Shown piece after piece: positions 15,527 through 24,490 of a stretch of DNA of 46,578 nucleotides. This DNA is from Sphingobacterium sp. UBA4616. GTDB lineage: Bacteria > Bacteroidota > Bacteroidia > Sphingobacteriales > Sphingobacteriaceae. The stretch covers positions 1 through 46,578 of the forward strand of contig DGIS01000013.1 of NCBI GenBank assembly GCA_002386525.1. Direction: 5' to 3'. Below the pieces are notes generated by a model. The model saw nothing but the letters and a program-made list of their open reading frames with translations. It had not been told where the DNA came from and made no database searches. Both the position numbers and the translations under genes were made by a program. Numbering within the stretch: the stretch's first letter is position 1; each line of letters opens with the position of its first letter.

Positions 15527-16201
15527 CTATAGCTGGACATCAGCGAAGGTCTGCTCTAAAATTTTGCGCACGGTTTTTTCAATCCGTTGTTTCCCTGCTT
15601 CGGTATTGATATCGATACCAAAAAAAGTACTGCCTGTAGATTTCGCTTGTAGGCTCATATAGTTAATGGAACTCAACAGAATAGCAAATGTTGCCCGGAG
15701 GTCGTTTTCCGAATTTTCGAACTTAGAGTCTATGTGTTTAAACAATTCTTCACCAAGCATTTCTCTTCTTTCGGCGATGTTTTTTAACGCTTTTGTCTTT
15801 TCGCCTAATCCCCAATGAATGACTTTTTGTTTCGTTTTATCCTTTAAAAAGGTGTTAAACTGAGATTTAAGTAATTCTTCTAGCGAGGAGATAGTGATGG
15901 AGCTCGGATTCGAGATCATTTGCTCTAAGACTCCCTTATCTCCGATTTGCCAAAAGTCTTTTTGTGCCATGTAAGCTTCCACGAGTTGATCAAGACCACC
16001 AAAATAATTCCATATTAGTGCTTTGTTCAGCCCACATTCCAAAGCAATATTAGGCCCGTTCAATGCGTGATATCCTTTTTTCTGAATTACCTTTCCGACA
16101 GCTGCAATCATTCGAGCCTTGGTGCGTTCCTTGTCACGAATAGGACCGGAAGTCACCTTTCTTTCTTTTTTAGGATTATCCTCAATTACTTTCTTTTTCA
16201 T
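15527..16201 (-). CDS. TetR/AcrR family transcriptional regulator
   Basis: DNA-binding regulator of 224 residues. A basic N-terminal tail leads into a TetR helix-turn-helix (about residues 24-70: RTKARMIAAVGKVIQKKGY, then NIALECGLNKALIWNYFGGLDQLVEAY). The recognition-helix pattern ALIWNYFGG matches the usual xLYxHFxxK position. The C-terminal half is the helical ligand and dimer domain, which cannot be assigned a ligand. It is a single gene with its own terminator. Its divergent or downstream targets are not obvious; the nearest genes upstream and downstream run in the same direction. The 327-nt stretch 16202-16528 between it and the OmpH gene has no gene that I can see, only a TATGTTTG box (16299-16306) without a -33 partner. 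Confidence 0.85.
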   Translation of the reverse strand: MKKKVIEDNPKKERKVTSGPIRDKERTKARMIAAVGKVIQKKGYHALNGPNIALECGLNKALIWNYFGGLDQLVEAYMAQKDFWQIGDKGVLEQMISNPSSITISSLEELLKSQFNTFLKDKTKQKVIHWGLGEKTKALKNIAERREMLGEELFKHIDSKFENSENDLRATFAILLSSINYMSLQAKSTGSTFFGIDINTEAGKQRIEKTVRKILEQTFADVQL

Positions 16202-16471
16202 GCGAATAAAATCAAATTAACGAAGAAGCATTCTTGGGCACCTCTTATTCGTCTGTTAAAGAACAAATTTGGGACCACGAAGTTTTCATTAGGGTAGATA
16301 TGTTTGTTTTTCTGGAACAATATCCAAAATTTAGCTGGTAAATGCAAGAAAATCAAGTATGAGATTTTTAGTTTATCGTATTCTTTAGGCTCAAGGGAAA
16401 GCTATGTTGGAGGAATTGTACGATCTATTACAATAAAATTGGGTTTGATTTATTGAAATGGAGTTTACATA

Positions 16472-16507
16472 AAAAAAGGATCATCCATACAGATGATCCC
16501 TTTTTTA
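16472..16507 (-). terminator. terminator of the ompH pair
   Basis: An 8-bp core stem (GGATCATC 16478-16485 with GATGATCC 16492-16499), extended by an A-run facing a T-run, lies 22 nt after the second OmpH stop. Confidence 0.85.
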
Positions 16508-16528
16508 TGTATCAAGTTATATACTAAC

Positions 16529-17107
16529 TTATTTTCTTGCTGGAGCAGCAGCAGGAGCTGCCGTTGCTGAAATACCTAATTTAGTCTTTACAGCAGCAGT
16601 TAAATCTTCTCCACCTTGGAAGTAAGGTATATTTGTACTTGAAATATCAAATACATAAGCCATACCTTTTTCTTTAGAAACAGCATTTACAGCTTCGCCA
16701 ACTTTTCTATGGATTGGAGCAATTAATTCTTCTTCTTTTTTATTTAGGTCTTCTTGAGCAGCTTGCTGAGCTGTCTGAATACGAGCTTGAATATCTTGCA
16801 ATTCTTGACCTATTTTGTTGATTTCTGGATCAACTGTTTCTTTATTTGCTTCACTTCTGTTACGCAATTTATCGTTTGCATCTTTTTGTTTTGTTTGATA
16901 GATGGTAACCATATCTTGAATTTCTTTGGTTTTACCATCACTCAATGTTTTCAATTGCCCTTCAGCCGCTTTAAATTCAGATGTAGATTGAATAATTTCT
17001 GCAAAGTTGATATGACCAATCTTTTGTTGCGCATTTGCAAATTGAGTTGAGAAAAATACTGCCACTAAAGCAACCGCACCCTTTAATAAATTTTTCATGC
17101 TTTTCAT
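16529..17107 (-). CDS. ompH: OmpH/Skp family periplasmic chaperone (second copy)
   Basis: Periplasmic chaperone of 192 residues that holds unfolded outer-membrane proteins on the way to BamA. A signal peptide (MKSMKNLL...ANA-QQ, cleavage near residue 27) leads to the family opening KIGHINFAEIIQS, a long charged coiled-coil arm (about 50-125) and the C-terminal strand GMAYVFDISSTNIPYF. An Ala/Pro tail (ATAAPAAAPARK) is an addition. An alternative ATG lies three codons in (17098). It lies 94 nt downstream of its paralogue and ends the envelope cluster with a terminator. Confidence 0.92.
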   Translation of the reverse strand: MKSMKNLLKGAVALVAVFFSTQFANAQQKIGHINFAEIIQSTSEFKAAEGQLKTLSDGKTKEIQDMVTIYQTKQKDANDKLRNRSEANKETVDPEINKIGQELQDIQARIQTAQQAAQEDLNKKEEELIAPIHRKVGEAVNAVSKEKGMAYVFDISSTNIPYFQGGEDLTAAVKTKLGISATAAPAAAPARK

Positions 17108-17201
17108 TTTAATCTAATGAGCCATCACTATGGCAATCTTTTAGTTTTTTAATTAATTACTATTAATATTATTTGTGTTCACAATGATAATAAACTCCAG
17201 C

Positions 17202-17735
17202 TTAGTTTGCAAGACTAGGATTAGGTTTATACCCTAATTTTGTAATGACATCATTACTTTTATTCAATTTTGGATTAGCATAAAGAAAAGTTGACTCATT
17301 ACCTTTATCCATAATAAAATCTACACCCTGTGCAGTAGCGACTTCTTGGATAGCTTTTGCTACACGATCTTGAATAGGCTTCATTAATTGTGCCCTTCTT
17401 TTAAAGAGGTCGCCTTCAAATCCAAACTTTTGTTTTTGATAGTCTTTTACTTCTTTTTCTCTTGTTACGATTTCATCCTCACGGCGGCGGCGCATGTCTT
17501 CATTAAGTAAAACTTGATCTTTTTGATACGCCTGATAGAGCTTTTCGATTTCCGCATACTTCTGATCAACTTCTTCTTGCCATTGTTTAGACAGATCATC
17601 CAGCTGCTTTTGCGCAGTTGTATATTCAGGAATATGTTTTAAGATATATTCTGAATCAGCATATGCAATTTGTTGGGCAAATGTCGCTGTAGCACTAACG
17701 ACTACAAAAGCTATAACTAACAATAATTTTTTCAT
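17202..17735 (-). CDS. ompH: OmpH/Skp family periplasmic chaperone (first copy)
   Basis: Periplasmic chaperone of 177 residues. The signal peptide ends at TFA-QQ (about residue 21), followed by IAYADSEYILKHIPEY, a highly charged helical arm (about 40-125, rich in Lys, Glu and Gln) and VDFIMDKGNESTFLYANP, the closing family motif. The two copies differ in the arm sequence and may hold different clients. A terminator separates it from bamA, so the pair probably has its own promoter in the 347-nt gap 17736-18082. There a lone -7 box (CAAAAATA at 17853-17860, reverse strand) is the best candidate; no other gene is visible in that gap. Confidence 0.92.
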   Translation of the reverse strand: MKKLLLVIAFVVVSATATFAQQIAYADSEYILKHIPEYTTAQKQLDDLSKQWQEEVDQKYAEIEKLYQAYQKDQVLLNEDMRRRREDEIVTREKEVKDYQKQKFGFEGDLFKRRAQLMKPIQDRVAKAIQEVATAQGVDFIMDKGNESTFLYANPKLNKSNDVITKLGYKPNPSLAN

Positions 17736-18009
17736 ATTTCCTGTAAGTTTTTATAGACTATACGTTTAATTGTTTAACACTAATTTACCTTATGACTTTT
17801 GATAATTCCAAAAGTTTAATTCGATAAAATCGTTCTACGTAAATTTAACGCTCAAAAATAAGAAAAAAGAAGCAATCTAATAGATATTTGTCAGGTTTAA
17901 CACTATTTAACTTGTTGGCCAATCGACCGATCATTGTTCTCCCAATGTCGGCATGGTTTTCTTTTTAGTGCTAACGCAAGGCATGATTTTGAGGAAAACG
18001 TTTTAAAGC

Positions 18010-18046
18010 AAAAAAGCTATCTACAATTTCTTGCGATAGCTTTTTT
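18010..18046 (-). terminator. terminator of bamA
   Basis: A 12-bp perfect stem (18010-18021 with 18035-18046: six A, GCTATC, and the complement) ends in six T on the reverse strand. It lies 36 nt after the bamA stop. Confidence 0.85.
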
Positions 18047-18082
18047 AAACTTTATGTCCCAATAGCTTGGAATCAACAAGAA

Positions 18083-20647
18083 CTAGAAACCGCCCATATT
18101 TTGCATGATACTAAATGTAAAGTTTTGTTTCCATGTACTGCTCGGCAAACCAGGAATAGGATCGAATGCATGTCCATAGTCTATTCCCAACATACCAAAG
18201 ATAGGTAAGAAGATTCGAGCACCTACACCCGCAGAGCGGCGTACTTTAAATGGATTATATTCGGTGAACTTGTTCCACGTATTTGCAGCTTCAGCAAATG
18301 CCAAGACGTAAACAGTCGCTTGGTCATTTAACATAACTGGATGACGTAACTCCATTTGATATTTTGTATAAATTGGACTACCTGAATTTCGTGCTACATT
18401 CACATTTTGTGTCCCTTCAGGAATGATTACGCCATTTGCATAACCACGTAATGCAACAATTTCCGACCCTTGTAAGTAATCAAACCCTTGCATACCGTCG
18501 CCACCCACTTTGAAACGCTCGAAAGTTGATATTTCAGTTTTGCTCGAATATTTACCCAAGAAACCAAATTGTGCTTGTGCTTTGAAAACAAGTTTACCAA
18601 CAATTTTTGCATACCACTGCGAATCAAATTTCCATTTGTGATATTCAGTCCAACGGTAGCGTTCTTGTGCGGAACCATTTTTATAGTCAATGTTATTGAA
18701 CAATGAATATGGAGGGGTCAATTGCACCGAAAATTTGATGTTCGAGCCCGAAGTAGGATAGATAGGAGCATCGATTGAGTTGCGGCTGAATTCCTGTGTC
18801 AAGTTGATATTATAGGCTGTACCATTATCAAACAGGAAGTAATTTCCATAGTTTTGTAGCTTATAGCGCTGGAATGACAGAGAAGTATTTGCCTGGAACC
18901 AGTTGTCTGGCCATTGCAAGCGTTTACCTAAAGTAGCCGTAACACCTGTCATCCAGATGCGGTTTAACTCTGAATCTTTTACAATTTGTTCGCCAGTATA
19001 GTAGTTAAACCCTCCATACGATGAGCTTGACGTATAGGCACTCAAACCAAAATAAATTGGTTTTTTGCCACCTAGCCAAGGTTCTGAGAACGAGAAGCTA
19101 TACGATTGATAGCGTTTGCCCGAAGTTTGACCACGTACACTCAATTTCTGCCCATCCCCACGTGGCAACGGTTTCCATGAACTTTTGTCAAAGAAATTGC
19201 TGGTAGAGAAGTTATTGAAGGTTAAACCTAAGGTTCCGATAATCTGACCTGCACCATAACCACCAGAAAGTTCTACCTGATCCGAAGGTTTTTCTGTTAC
19301 GTTATATACGATGTCCACCGTACCCTCTGCATAGTTTAAATTGGTGGGTACCGGATTGGTTTTTTGTTCATCAAAATTTCCCAGCTGCGCAATTTCGCGC
19401 ACACTCCGCATAATTTGTTCTTTTGAGAACTTTTGACCTGGTTTTGTGTAAATTGAACGTAATACAACACGGTCATTGGTAACATCATTACCTTTGACAA
19501 TAACATTGTTGATCGTATATTGAGCCCCCTCATAGACGCGCAAATTCAAATCGATCGTGTCGTTGTAAATACGGGTTTGTTCTGGGTCTACCGAAAAAGT
19601 AAGATAACCATCGTTCATATAGATGGAAGAGATGTCATCACTATTTTTTGTGGGGCCCATCAATTTTGCGGTTAATTTTTCTTCTGAAAATACATCGCCA
19701 CGTTTGATCCCTAAAATTTTGTTAAGTAAGGTATCAGAATATTTAGCGTTACCTGTCCAGACAATATTACCTACATAATATTTAGGACCTTCGTAAATGT
19801 CAAAATTCACCAACACATTTTTCTCACCCTCACGAATAACAGTATCTTTTAGGATAGTCGCATCACGATATCCTTTGTCAGCCATTTTTTTGATCAGGTT
19901 TTCTTTACCTTCTTTGTATTTTTCTTCCTTGAATTTTCCTGGGCCAAAAATACGGTACCACATTTTTTGTTTGATAGGTTTGGCCATTTTTCTCAACTCT
20001 TTCTGAGAGAAATGCTCATTTCCCGTAAAAGTCATTTTTTTGACTCTAACCTTATGTTTTTTATCTACATCGGCAATAAGTATTTCATTATTAGCCTGTG
20101 CCGAGTCTTTTACCGTCTTCAACGTAATCTCTGGATATAAATAGGCTTTTTCTTTCAGAAAACGCTGAATGGTAGCACGCGTAGTATTCATCAAATTTTC
20201 ATTGACAATTTTGCCTGTGTTGCTATTTAAACGTTTGCGGACTTCTTCGGTTTGACTTTTACTTAAGCCATTGATGTCAATTCGAGTTAAACGGGGACGT
20301 TCTACTACACGAATGGTTAAAAATATATTTTCACCTTCAATTTTATCTGCCCATAATTCGACATCATCAAAGAGGCCTTGAGCCATCATATCCTTCACTA
20401 CTTTTGCAGTTGCCTCACTTGGAACTTCCAAATATTGACCTACCGACAATTTAGATATGGTAATTAATACATTTTTATCTAAAAATTGTGTTCCAGTTAT
20501 ATCAATTGCACTAATTACATAGTTTTTAGGATTGAGATAGCTGATTTTTTCTGGGTCATTTAAATTGAACGCACCTTTGTCCTGTCCGTAGACGAGTTGC
20601 ATTGATGAGAGACCAAAAAATAGTATTACGGGTAGTATACGCTTCAT
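18083..20647 (-). CDS. bamA: outer membrane protein assembly factor BamA (Omp85)
   Basis: Central subunit of the outer-membrane beta-barrel assembly machine, 854 residues. After a signal peptide (ending VYG-QDK, about residue 22) come five POTRA domains (about 42-440), each with the usual beta-alpha-alpha-beta-beta pattern, for example YVISAIDITGTQFLDKNVLITIS and KVRVKKMTFTGNEHFSQKEL. The barrel begins after ELSGGYG (about 465), a typical Omp85 entry. It continues with FSFSEPWLGGKKP, SGSNIKFSVQL and a C-terminal LGIDYGHAFD...FSIMQNMGGF strand. Its neighbours uppS and ompH fit the conserved Bacteroidetes envelope block. A -7-like CAAATTTA (20743-20750, reverse strand) without a clear -33 box lies 113 nt behind uppS. 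Confidence 0.96.
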   Translation of the reverse strand: MKRILPVILFFGLSSMQLVYGQDKGAFNLNDPEKISYLNPKNYVISAIDITGTQFLDKNVLITISKLSVGQYLEVPSEATAKVVKDMMAQGLFDDVELWADKIEGENIFLTIRVVERPRLTRIDINGLSKSQTEEVRKRLNSNTGKIVNENLMNTTRATIQRFLKEKAYLYPEITLKTVKDSAQANNEILIADVDKKHKVRVKKMTFTGNEHFSQKELRKMAKPIKQKMWYRIFGPGKFKEEKYKEGKENLIKKMADKGYRDATILKDTVIREGEKNVLVNFDIYEGPKYYVGNIVWTGNAKYSDTLLNKILGIKRGDVFSEEKLTAKLMGPTKNSDDISSIYMNDGYLTFSVDPEQTRIYNDTIDLNLRVYEGAQYTINNVIVKGNDVTNDRVVLRSIYTKPGQKFSKEQIMRSVREIAQLGNFDEQKTNPVPTNLNYAEGTVDIVYNVTEKPSDQVELSGGYGAGQIIGTLGLTFNNFSTSNFFDKSSWKPLPRGDGQKLSVRGQTSGKRYQSYSFSFSEPWLGGKKPIYFGLSAYTSSSSYGGFNYYTGEQIVKDSELNRIWMTGVTATLGKRLQWPDNWFQANTSLSFQRYKLQNYGNYFLFDNGTAYNINLTQEFSRNSIDAPIYPTSGSNIKFSVQLTPPYSLFNNIDYKNGSAQERYRWTEYHKWKFDSQWYAKIVGKLVFKAQAQFGFLGKYSSKTEISTFERFKVGGDGMQGFDYLQGSEIVALRGYANGVIIPEGTQNVNVARNSGSPIYTKYQMELRHPVMLNDQATVYVLAFAEAANTWNKFTEYNPFKVRRSAGVGARIFLPIFGMLGIDYGHAFDPIPGLPSSTWKQNFTFSIMQNMGGF

Positions 20648-20760
20648 TTATCTATAATTATTGGCGCTAAAGTACACCAATCGTTTGTTAATTTTTGTTA
20701 ATTAAGAAAATTTAACCAGCTTGTTTTCTTCAAATCAGTGGACAAATTTAATAAAATCAT

Positions 20761-21498
20761 TTATAACTGCTCACTTGTTTTTCCAAACCTTCTTTCTCGT
20801 TGTTGGTAGTCTACAATCGATTTGTATAAATCCTCTTTAGTAAACTCAGGCCACATCTTATCTAAGAAGCACAGTTCTGAGTAAGCAATTTGCCAAAGTA
20901 AAAAGTTGCTAATTCTCAATTCTCCACTTGTGCGTATGAGCAGATCAGGGTCTGGAAGGTTTTGCGTATAGAGGTTTGAAGCAAATAAGTCATCGTCAAT
21001 TTCATCTATAGTGAGTAGTCCATCTTTTACTTGTTGTGCTAGATTTCGAGTAGCATCCACGATCTCTTGGCGGGAACTGTAGCTCAATGCTAGCGTCAAC
21101 GTACAGTGTTTATTTTCTTTCGTCGCTGCTATGGTCTCTTGAAGCTTTTTTTGTGCATGTGAAGGTAGTTTGCTAATGTCGCCAATGACGTTCAAGCGAA
21201 CCCCATTTTCCTGAAAAGTTTTGATTTCTTTTTTGAGTGAAGAAACCAATAGCTCCATAAGAGCCATTACTTCAAGTTTAGGTCTATTCCAGTTTTCTGC
21301 AGAAAATGCATAAAGTGTCAGAAATTTAATATTGGCTTGTACACATCCCTCTAAAGCTTCTCTCACTGCTTTTACGCCATTTTGGTGCCCAAAAACACGA
21401 AGTTTTCCTTTCTGTTTTGCCCAGCGGCCATTTCCATCCATGATGATGGCGATATGCTGTGGCAACTTAATATTATCTATCTGATCTAAAAAACTCAT
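20761..21498 (-). CDS. uppS: isoprenyl (undecaprenyl) diphosphate synthase
   Basis: Cis-prenyltransferase of 245 residues that elongates farnesyl diphosphate with isopentenyl diphosphate to the C55 carrier for peptidoglycan and O-antigen precursors. The catalytic Asp D21 is in IAIIMDGNGRWAK. Later motifs are TLYAFSAENWNRP, LSYSSRQEIV and the IPP site LIRTSGELRISNFLLWQIAYSE with the final W-P-E-F. A GTG nine codons upstream (21525) also opens the frame, but the ATG at 21498 gives the family N-terminus. It precedes bamA by 113 nt, as in other Bacteroidetes. The usual DUF6089-type gene between nadK and uppS was not found. Confidence 0.95.
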   Translation of the reverse strand: MSFLDQIDNIKLPQHIAIIMDGNGRWAKQKGKLRVFGHQNGVKAVREALEGCVQANIKFLTLYAFSAENWNRPKLEVMALMELLVSSLKKEIKTFQENGVRLNVIGDISKLPSHAQKKLQETIAATKENKHCTLTLALSYSSRQEIVDATRNLAQQVKDGLLTIDEIDDDLFASNLYTQNLPDPDLLIRTSGELRISNFLLWQIAYSELCFLDKMWPEFTKEDLYKSIVDYQQRERRFGKTSEQL

Positions 21499-21768
21499 TT
21501 TTGCTGTTTTCAATAAAATTAACACCTTAGCCGGTCATGCTGTTTCGGCGTCTTAAAACCTATTCTCGGTTTTCTGTATTCCTATCAATGATTAGTGTTT
21601 ATTAACTTTTCATCGAATGAATGATTTCATGCGGATTTCTAATCGGAATTTGATCATTCTACCGTCCTTTATTTCTTCCAAATATCGATTTTTAATTGGA
21701 AATTCAGAAGTACAATATATATAAAGATTAATTGAAATATCTTGGGCAATCAGTTTTGGTGCTTTTTT

Positions 21769-21790
21769 TCAACTAGCGCAAGCTAGTTTG
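21769..21790. repeat. 7-bp hairpin in the nadK-uppS gap
   Basis: AACTAGC (21771-21777) pairs with GCTAGTT (21782-21788) around GCAA. The run of seven T lies before the stem on the plus strand, so it reads as A on the nadK side and is not a standard terminator. The rest of the 306-nt gap 21499-21804 is AT-rich with no gene seen. Confidence 0.4.
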
Positions 21791-21804
21791 AACCTAGCAA
21801 TAGC

Positions 21805-22689
21805 TTAGTAGTTCCTGACATCAATCCCCCAAAGTAATTTTTCTCGCAATGTGCTGAAAAAGCTTTCATGGGGAAGTCTAATAAGATTAATCGTAAATGG
21901 AGCCTGCTTAATCGTTAATTTTACGGATGTATCAATAGACTCATTTTTCGAATCACAGCTCAGAATATATTGATTGCTACGGCTTTCTATTTCTAACTCT
22001 AGGGTAAACTGATTGGAAATGACAATCGGTCTAACATTGAGATTGTGAGGTGAAATAGGGGTAATCACGAAATTACCGCTTTCGGGCATAATAATAGGCC
22101 CGCCACAACTCAGAGAATACGCCGTGGAGCCGGTAGGTGTAGCGATAATCAGTCCATCAGCCCAATATGAATTAAGCCATTCACCGTTAATGCGGGCATT
22201 TACGGTAATCATAGCCGAGCTATCGTAACGAAATACCGTAATATCGTTCAGTGCGTAGTGATTACCTTGGAACAAATTTGTCTGCTCGGATTCGACAGAA
22301 AGCAATACGCGCTTTTGTACACTATAACGCTGGTTAAGAATGTCATCCAAAGAGTCTTCAAAATCATTTTTATTGATTGAAGCTAAGAAACCTAGTCGAC
22401 CAAAATTCATTCCAGCGATTGGAATTCCAGAATCTTTTATTAGTGAAACGGCAGACAACATTGTTCCATCACCACCCAAACTCAGCATAATGTCGATACA
22501 GCCTTTAATTTCTTGGTACGTAGTGTATGTGGAGAAGTTAAAATCACATTCAAACTGTGTGATGAGAAATTTATGAAATGGTTCATACACCCAAATTTCA
22601 ATATTTTTATCAACAAGATATTCAAATAAGTGTTTCACATGTGTTATAACAGAGGGTTGAAACTCTCTTCCATATATTGCGATTCTCAT
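21805..22689 (-). CDS. nadK: NAD kinase
   Basis: Cytosolic enzyme of 294 residues that phosphorylates NAD to NADP. The catalytic GGDGT motif is at residues 72-76 (LSLGGDGTMLSA), followed by GMNFGRLGFLASI, the substrate-binding NDITVF and DGLIIATPTGSTAYSLSCGGPI, the family signature. Length and domain order match the standard two-domain NAD kinase. It follows the CBS-domain gene by 48 nt on the same strand. A near-consensus -7 box (CAAAGATG at 22712-22719 reverse, one mismatch) could give it a private promoter inside this gap. Confidence 0.95.
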   Translation of the reverse strand: MRIAIYGREFQPSVITHVKHLFEYLVDKNIEIWVYEPFHKFLITQFECDFNFSTYTTYQEIKGCIDIMLSLGGDGTMLSAVSLIKDSGIPIAGMNFGRLGFLASINKNDFEDSLDDILNQRYSVQKRVLLSVESEQTNLFQGNHYALNDITVFRYDSSAMITVNARINGEWLNSYWADGLIIATPTGSTAYSLSCGGPIIMPESGNFVITPISPHNLNVRPIVISNQFTLELEIESRSNQYILSCDSKNESIDTSVKLTIKQAPFTINLIRLPHESFFSTLREKLLWGIDVRNY

Positions 22690-22737
22690 ATTGTTTTCAA
22701 TTTTAATGGGGCAAAGATGAGAAAAAAATAATTCTAA

Positions 22738-23400
22738 TTATATGTTGATGTAATTCATGAGCTGCTGATAGCGGTCGGCAGTGTCATCGAAGGCAGCAAT
22801 CGTATTGTGAGTTTCCAAAATTAAGTAGTTATGCCGCAGAAATGAATTGAGCAAGGCGCCAATATTTGATTTGTCTATTTTTAGCGTAACTTCAATATTT
22901 TCGTTGTCCAAATTTATTTTGGTAGCACAATTGAGAATTCTGCAATTATCACTTTCCACGAGATGCGCAATTTGAGACAATGAAAAATCATGTAGTCCGA
23001 TTGCTAAGACAATAATTGCGCCCGATTCATTTTGTGATTGAATCAAACTGATTGCTTTTAAAATATCTAACTGCGTACAAACTCCAATATATTTGTTGTC
23101 CTGGTCCAAAATAGGAATAATTGTGCTATTGTACACAGTCATCATCACCAGGGCATCATAAGGATGTTGATTAAACTTTAACTGTATTGGAACTGTATTT
23201 ATGGGGATGGAAGAAAGCAATGCCTCCTCGTCTTCGGCTTCCAATAAAATGGTTTCATTGACTAAGCCAATATATTCGTCTCCATTTAAAACAATTAATT
23301 CTTTACAAAGCATATCCTGGAGCTTTTCGAGCGCCTGTTGTATTGAATCAGCATTTTGAATGCTGAAATCTGCGTTTGAAAGAAATTGACCTATTAGCAT
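22738..23400 (-). CDS. CBS domain protein
   Basis: Cytosolic protein of 220 residues. Two CBS repeats (about 1-60 and 75-130) include MLIGQFLSNADFSIQNADSI, ELIVLNGDEYIGLVNE, STIIPILDQDNKYIGVCTQLDIL. A C-terminal part of about 90 residues looks like an ACT-type beta-alpha fold (SGAIIVLAIGLHDFSLSQIA and IEVTLKIDKSNIGALLNSF). CBS domains usually sense adenine nucleotides; the effector here is unknown. The frame extends to 23481, but the ATG at 23400 matches the standard CBS-protein start. It leads the nadK neighbourhood and diverges from glsA. Confidence 0.82.
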   Translation of the reverse strand: MLIGQFLSNADFSIQNADSIQQALEKLQDMLCKELIVLNGDEYIGLVNETILLEAEDEEALLSSIPINTVPIQLKFNQHPYDALVMMTVYNSTIIPILDQDNKYIGVCTQLDILKAISLIQSQNESGAIIVLAIGLHDFSLSQIAHLVESDNCRILNCATKINLDNENIEVTLKIDKSNIGALLNSFLRHNYLILETHNTIAAFDDTADRYQQLMNYINI

Positions 23401-23545
23401 ATCCAAACTTAATAAAAAAACTAGGTCAAAAGAAATTTTCAGGATGAGATTTCTGCTTAATTCTTTGAGTCGCTGTAGCACTTCAAAAACTCAGGCAAAA
23501 GGACAGATTGCATAATTGCAAATAAGTACATTTTTAAAGTTTAAA

Positions 23546-23580
23546 ATTGTACTTTTATTACCGTTCTGTTATTATTTTTG
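23546..23580 (+). promoter_or_regulatory. promoter of glsA-glsB
   Basis: ATTG (23546-23549), a 23-nt spacer and a perfect -7 TATTTTTG (23573-23580). Transcription would begin near 23588, about 60 nt before the ATG at 23652. Confidence 0.6.
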
Positions 23581-23651
23581 TCAGCTAATTGAGAAAGGCT
23601 TGGTTAGAAGCCTTTCTAAGGATGTAATTTCTAATCAGAAAAATAGGATTG

Positions 23652-24485
23652 ATGACCACAAGCGAGAATAAAAAATTTATTGATATACGTGAAGTTATTC
23701 ACAAAAAGAACGCGGGGCTTGCTAAATGGATTCCGTCTTTTTTAATGAATTATTTAAAAAGGACAATTCATGAAGATGAGATAAATGATATTATGACGCG
23801 CTTTGCGGATCTTCAGGGATTGGATTTTGTTGATGCTCTGATCAATGATCTGGATGTAAAGGTCAATTTATACGGTGCGGAAAATATTCCAGCATCGGAT
23901 CCTGTAATTTTTGCATCCAATCATCCTTTGGGAGGATTGGACGGTATCGCATTTATGCATGCTATTGGTAAGCAGCGGCGTGACGTCAAATTTTTAGTGA
24001 ATGATATTCTGCTAAATATAGGCAATTTGAGACCTCTTTTTGTTGGTGTAAACAAGCTCGGAGGACAGGGAAAACAGGCTATTACAGCGATTGAAGAGGC
24101 ATATGGTGCAGATGACGCGCTACTGGTATTTCCGGCTGGTTTAGTTTCCAGAAAACAAAAAGATGGACATATTGAGGATCTTGAATGGAAGAAAAGTTTC
24201 ATCAGTAAAGCAAAAAAATATAAAAAAGATGTCATTCCAGTGTTAATAGACGGTAAAAACTCTAAGTTTTTTTATAATTTTGCAAGGCTTAGACAGAAAA
24301 TAGGTCTTAAGGTAAACATTGAAATGTTATATTTACCTGATGAAATGTTTGCTCAACGTGGACATACCGTCAATATTATAGTAGGAGAAAGAATCCCTTA
24401 TACAGCGTTTGATCAATCAAAAAACGAAAAAACTTGGGCTGAGGAAGTGAAAGGAAGGGTTTATGGATTGGCTCAAGAAAAATAG
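23652..24485 (+). CDS. glsA: lysophospholipid-type acyltransferase, glycine lipid O-acyltransferase GlsA
   Basis: Membrane-associated PlsC-like acyltransferase of 277 residues. The catalytic block is FASNHPLGGLDG (N90, H91, D97), with five residues between His and Asp instead of the canonical four, as in the GNAT-linked subgroup. VFPAGLVSRK later replaces the FPEG substrate motif. In Bacteroides thetaiotaomicron the adjacent glsB-glsA genes make N-acyl-3-acyloxyacyl glycine lipids, GlsA adding the second, ester-linked chain. The gene is five nt upstream of a GNAT partner, which supports that role. A TTG at 23649 is the only earlier start. Substrate (glycine, serine-glycine or ornithine lipids) is inferred from the pairing. 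Confidence 0.78.
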   Translation: MTTSENKKFIDIREVIHKKNAGLAKWIPSFLMNYLKRTIHEDEINDIMTRFADLQGLDFVDALINDLDVKVNLYGAENIPASDPVIFASNHPLGGLDGIAFMHAIGKQRRDVKFLVNDILLNIGNLRPLFVGVNKLGGQGKQAITAIEEAYGADDALLVFPAGLVSRKQKDGHIEDLEWKKSFISKAKKYKKDVIPVLIDGKNSKFFYNFARLRQKIGLKVNIEMLYLPDEMFAQRGHTVNIIVGERIPYTAFDQSKNEKTWAEEVKGRVYGLAQEK

Positions 24486-24490
24486 AATTT

